Assembly (NCBI GenBank): GCA_003194525.1
Contig: NBIV01000920.1
Coordinates: 1 to 20,050 of the forward strand
Length of the DNA: 20,050 bases
Source: Gracilariopsis chorda
Lineage: Eukaryota > Rhodophyta > Florideophyceae > Gracilariales > Gracilariaceae
Reading direction: 5' to 3'
The first letter of the stretch is position 1. Each line of letters begins with the position of its first letter. Under the pieces are notes generated by a model that was not told the origin of the DNA, did no database searches, and was given only the letters and a program-made list of their open reading frames with translations. The position numbers and the translations under genes are program-made. Positions 17,620 to 20,050 of the stretch are shown piece after piece.

Positions 17620-18433
17620 CTCAAAGCTAGTTCTGCTGACAATTCCAAACCCTCTGGGAAAGTCGCAAGAAGAGCATTCAAGATTGAGATCGCCAGATTG
17701 GGTCTCGAGACGTCTATAGTGATCCCATATGCGTGCAATGGATTTTTAAATCTATGAAGGCAGTGGAGCCACCTTCCATTTTCTTTGTTCTTCATCTTCG
17801 TTTGGACCCAACATTGGTTGATGTATTTCAGAGCTCTATTGAGCTTGCTGACAACACTAAGGTCATTGCCATTCACAAGGACATGTTTTACTGCCCTTCT
17901 TCGAGGCTAACCTGCGATTGACAGATGTGCTGCTCGTACCAGATCTTGGATACAACCTGGTGTATGTTGGTCGTGTGGCCGATAAAGCCATTAAATCGAT
18001 GTTATGTGCTAGTGACGTTGGCTCTTCACACGAAAAAGGGTTCGAAATTGGATGTGGTGAACAAGACATGAGCTCTACGCTGTACACACCACCACGTCCA
18101 ATCGACCATATCGATCACGGAACGCTCCTATCTGCCAAAGACTTGGACCTTACAATGGAGTGGCACCGCCGAATTGCACATATGAACCCACGACACATTC
18201 AAAAGGTACACGAGCAAGTCCATATAGTCCGAAAGTGAAAGCAGATGGAGAAGGTATGTCGGCTGTGTCGACTGGGCAAGGCGCATAAACTTCCGTTCTT
18301 AAAAACGTTCAAGCCAGGAAACGAGTTTGGACACATTGTGCACTCGGACATGCTTGGTCCTTTGCTCCCATCGATTCCTGATCGTTTTCAATAGGCGTCT
18401 GCGCACACCGATGACTGGTCCCGATATGCTCTG
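17620..18433 (+). pseudogene. copia protease and integrase start (copy 3), cut by an LTR
   Basis: Continues gag copy 3. The protease reads YEGSGATFHFL (17753 on), where the catalytic Asp of DSG is replaced by Gly. In shifting frames follow IELADNTKVIAIHK, LTDVLLVPDLGYNLVYVG and EIGCGEQDMSSTLYT. Integrase: WHRRIAHMN (about 18162) and CRLCRLGKAHKLPF form the HHCC domain; the core shows HSDMLGPL and TDDWSRYAL (Asp at 18410-18415). Stops at 18236, 18392 and elsewhere. The LTR starting at 18434 interrupts it right after SRYAL, so the third catalytic residue and the rest of pol are not in the window on this strand. Confidence 0.87.
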
Positions 18434-19158
18434 TGACGCAACTCACGCTGGTTATAAAAAGAAAGGAAGAAAAGGGAGGAAGAAGAAACAAGAAAGTAAA
18501 ACAAGGAAGGTTGTTAGCCTTAGTCGACCAGTTTACTCGAGACCGAGCAAAGCCACCTTACATATACCCTACCGCACGCACTTCACCATCTTCACAGCAA
18601 GCGACAGTGGCAGTTGCGCCACTACACTACACGTTCTTCGTGTTTGCTGGTGTACACGAAGAGGGCGCACAATCTAGAGTGTCACATTTTCAAATAACTG
18701 AATTAATCAATGCAGCAAATCCATTGCCAGTTCCTTGATCTGCAACCGGCTCTAATGAATCAAGAATTTCCATCCTGGCACTCCAACCTCTCAGTGCAGC
18801 CCACAAACGCACATTGTCCCAAATCGCGCAATACAGCTCCTATTTTGCATTTTAGCATTGAAGCACAACCGTCTACTGCGCACACGCTTGGAACAAACAC
18901 ATCACTCCACTTGTGTATGTCCACAATTCAGTACCAGACACTCCATACAACATAACAATTGTGCGCCATACAATGGATTAAGAGTATCGCAGTAGCCAAT
19001 CACATTGCCGTTTCAATTTGGGTTTGAGCAGAGGCGCATATGCGCTTTTGGAGCGAGGGGCTCCAGAAGTGCCCATCGTCCCTGGAGAATCGATTTTGAA
19101 ACAAATTGACGCCTTCTGGGGGGTTGGTCTGTCATTCGACCACTTCCAGACTTCAGCA
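18434..19158 (-). repeat. copia 3' LTR, type D, about 725 bp
   Basis: Minus-strand LTR from TGCTGAAGTCTGG (19158) to GAGTTGCGTCA (18434). It is preceded on its sense strand by a pol stop and polypurine tract, so it is the 3' LTR of the element that runs off the right edge. It has the shared U3 block with perfect palindrome GCGCATATGCGC at 19034-19045 and TGATTGG near 18997-19003, and a purine-rich R/U5 end like the other types. It lies in the integrase core of copy 3. The lower boundary could be 18432 instead of 18434. Confidence 0.78.
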
Positions 19159-19167
19159 CTCCTCCTA
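19159..19167 (-). other. polypurine tract overlapping pol stop codon
   Basis: TAGGAGGAG on the minus strand: the TAG (19165-19167) ends pol and the purines prime plus-strand DNA synthesis directly before the LTR. Only six bases separate the stop codon and the LTR. Confidence 0.7.
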
Positions 19168-20050
19168 GAGTTCCTGTCCAACATACATCCATTTGAGAAT
19201 TGCATTAACACTCATACGTTCTAATGGCTTGGTAGGTGCATCGGCATCGTTCAGCTCACTTGGGAAGTATTGAAAACTAATCACATTGTATCTTATGAGA
19301 TCTCTGATAAGTGAACCTTTACATCAGTGTGCTTAGCACGACTAGAAGGACACCTTTCAGCCCCAGCCCACTCCAATGCGCACTGGTGGTCAGAGTGCAG
19401 AGGAACCAGAGTTTTCACGTTGAAGCCGCATTGCCGTAGCACACGAGCAACCCATACCACTTCCTGTACAGCCAACGTCGGAGCATAGTACTCCGTCTCG
19501 CCAGTTGATAGCGCAAATGACGCTTGTTTTGTACCATCATACCAGCAAGTTGCTGACCCACGTGTAACAATATACCCGGGCATCAACTTCCAACTCCTAG
19601 TGTCTCCAGCGCAGTCAGGGTCTACAAAAACCATGCAGATCTACAAATCCAAGCCTGTAGCATAGCACATGCTGCCGCGTACCACACAGGTACCTGAGCC
19701 CACGCTTCAATGCTTTGTGACCCCAAGCGGTAGGAGTACTCTGAAAACAGGCCAGAATGAGCACTGGACTGGGTATATCCACCCTAGTACGTAGTGCGAA
19801 GTAAAGCAGAGACCCGACCATCTGCTGGTACAACTGCACATCCATTCGTGATTTGTTCTCCTCCGTTGTTACCGATGTGAGGAAGTACTCCAGAATAGGG
19901 CGTGGTACTGGCTTAGCGTTCTGGAAACCAAATCGTCGAACTATACCTACAATATACAGCGACTGTCTCAGCTTAACACCAAGAAGCTGTCCAGCTGTAC
20001 CTATCTTCCATGACAACTCCACGCCAAAAGCAGACTGATTCCGTTTTCAA
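19165..20050 (-). pseudogene. copia reverse transcriptase C-terminus and RNase H, frameshifted
   Basis: End of the pol polyprotein of a minus-strand copia element entering from the right edge. RT C-terminal part (from 20050): TAGQLLGVKL, LYIVGIVRRFGF, LYQQMVGSLLYFALRTRVDI, ALKRGLRYLCGT; the YVDD site lies beyond the window. RNase H follows: FVDPDCAGDTRSWK, ASFALSTGETEYYA and PLHSDHQCALEW hold the usual acidic residues, then KHTDVKVHL. Two one-base changes break the frame: near 19631 (an extra T before VDPDCAGD) and near 19316; after it comes IRDLIRYNVISFQYFPSEL, ADAPTKPLERM and the TAG at 19165. Would have copied RNA into cDNA. It adjoins its own polypurine tract and 3' LTR. Family certain. 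Confidence 0.92.

Overview
This window looks like a transposon-only stretch of a eukaryotic nuclear genome. I found no intact host gene, no rRNA or tRNA gene and no prokaryotic-type operon. Almost all of it is degraded Ty1/copia LTR retrotransposon sequence, plus one broken Helitron Rep gene. The style of the gag proteins, the half-tRNA(iMet) primer sites and a TTTAGGG-like tract would fit an oomycete or similar stramenopile, but this is an inference from family resemblance and the sequence does not prove it.

Left part (1-3725): a minus-strand copia element (type C) enters from the left edge with gag (1-659), a 1.2 kb leader, a primer binding site (1856-1869) and its 5' LTR (1870-2630). It sits in an LTR of a related type (B, 2631-3112, minus). 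That LTR in turn interrupts a type A LTR (3113-3725, plus), which is followed by its own primer site (3726-3739) and leader. This is a three-level nest.

Middle (3726-11378): leader, gag, protease and integrase fragments of one copia family on the plus strand, broken up by four type A LTRs. The LTR at 4074-4886 is a clean solo LTR on the minus strand with a 5 bp target duplication (tgctg). Those at 5598-6408, 7166-7976 and 10187-10997 are each about 811 bp. The last has a polypurine tract before it, so it is a real 3' LTR of a deletion derivative lacking RT and RNase H. The first two are joined at their 3' ends to gag or leader sequence without a primer site.

Helitron segment (about 11379-14607): a minus-strand Helitron Rep pseudogene with a recognisable HUH region, broken by many frameshifts, with no helicase. 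A 10 bp telomere-like tandem repeat lies just upstream (14201-14250). Two partial type B LTRs flank the segment in direct orientation.

Right part (14608-20050): a plus-strand element with 5' LTR, decayed primer site, leader (holding a type C LTR at about 15875-16627), gag, protease and the first half of integrase. At 18433, inside the integrase core, it is cut by the 3' LTR (type D, 18434-19158, minus) of another copia element. The RNase H and RT C-terminus of that element run off the right edge.

Every coding remnant has frameshifts, stops or lost catalytic residues, so nothing here appears able to move by itself. I did not find a convincing new biological system. The most unusual signals are the primer-site-less LTR junctions, the cis-element blocks kept across divergent LTR types, and the ATT that replaces the gag start codon in two copies.
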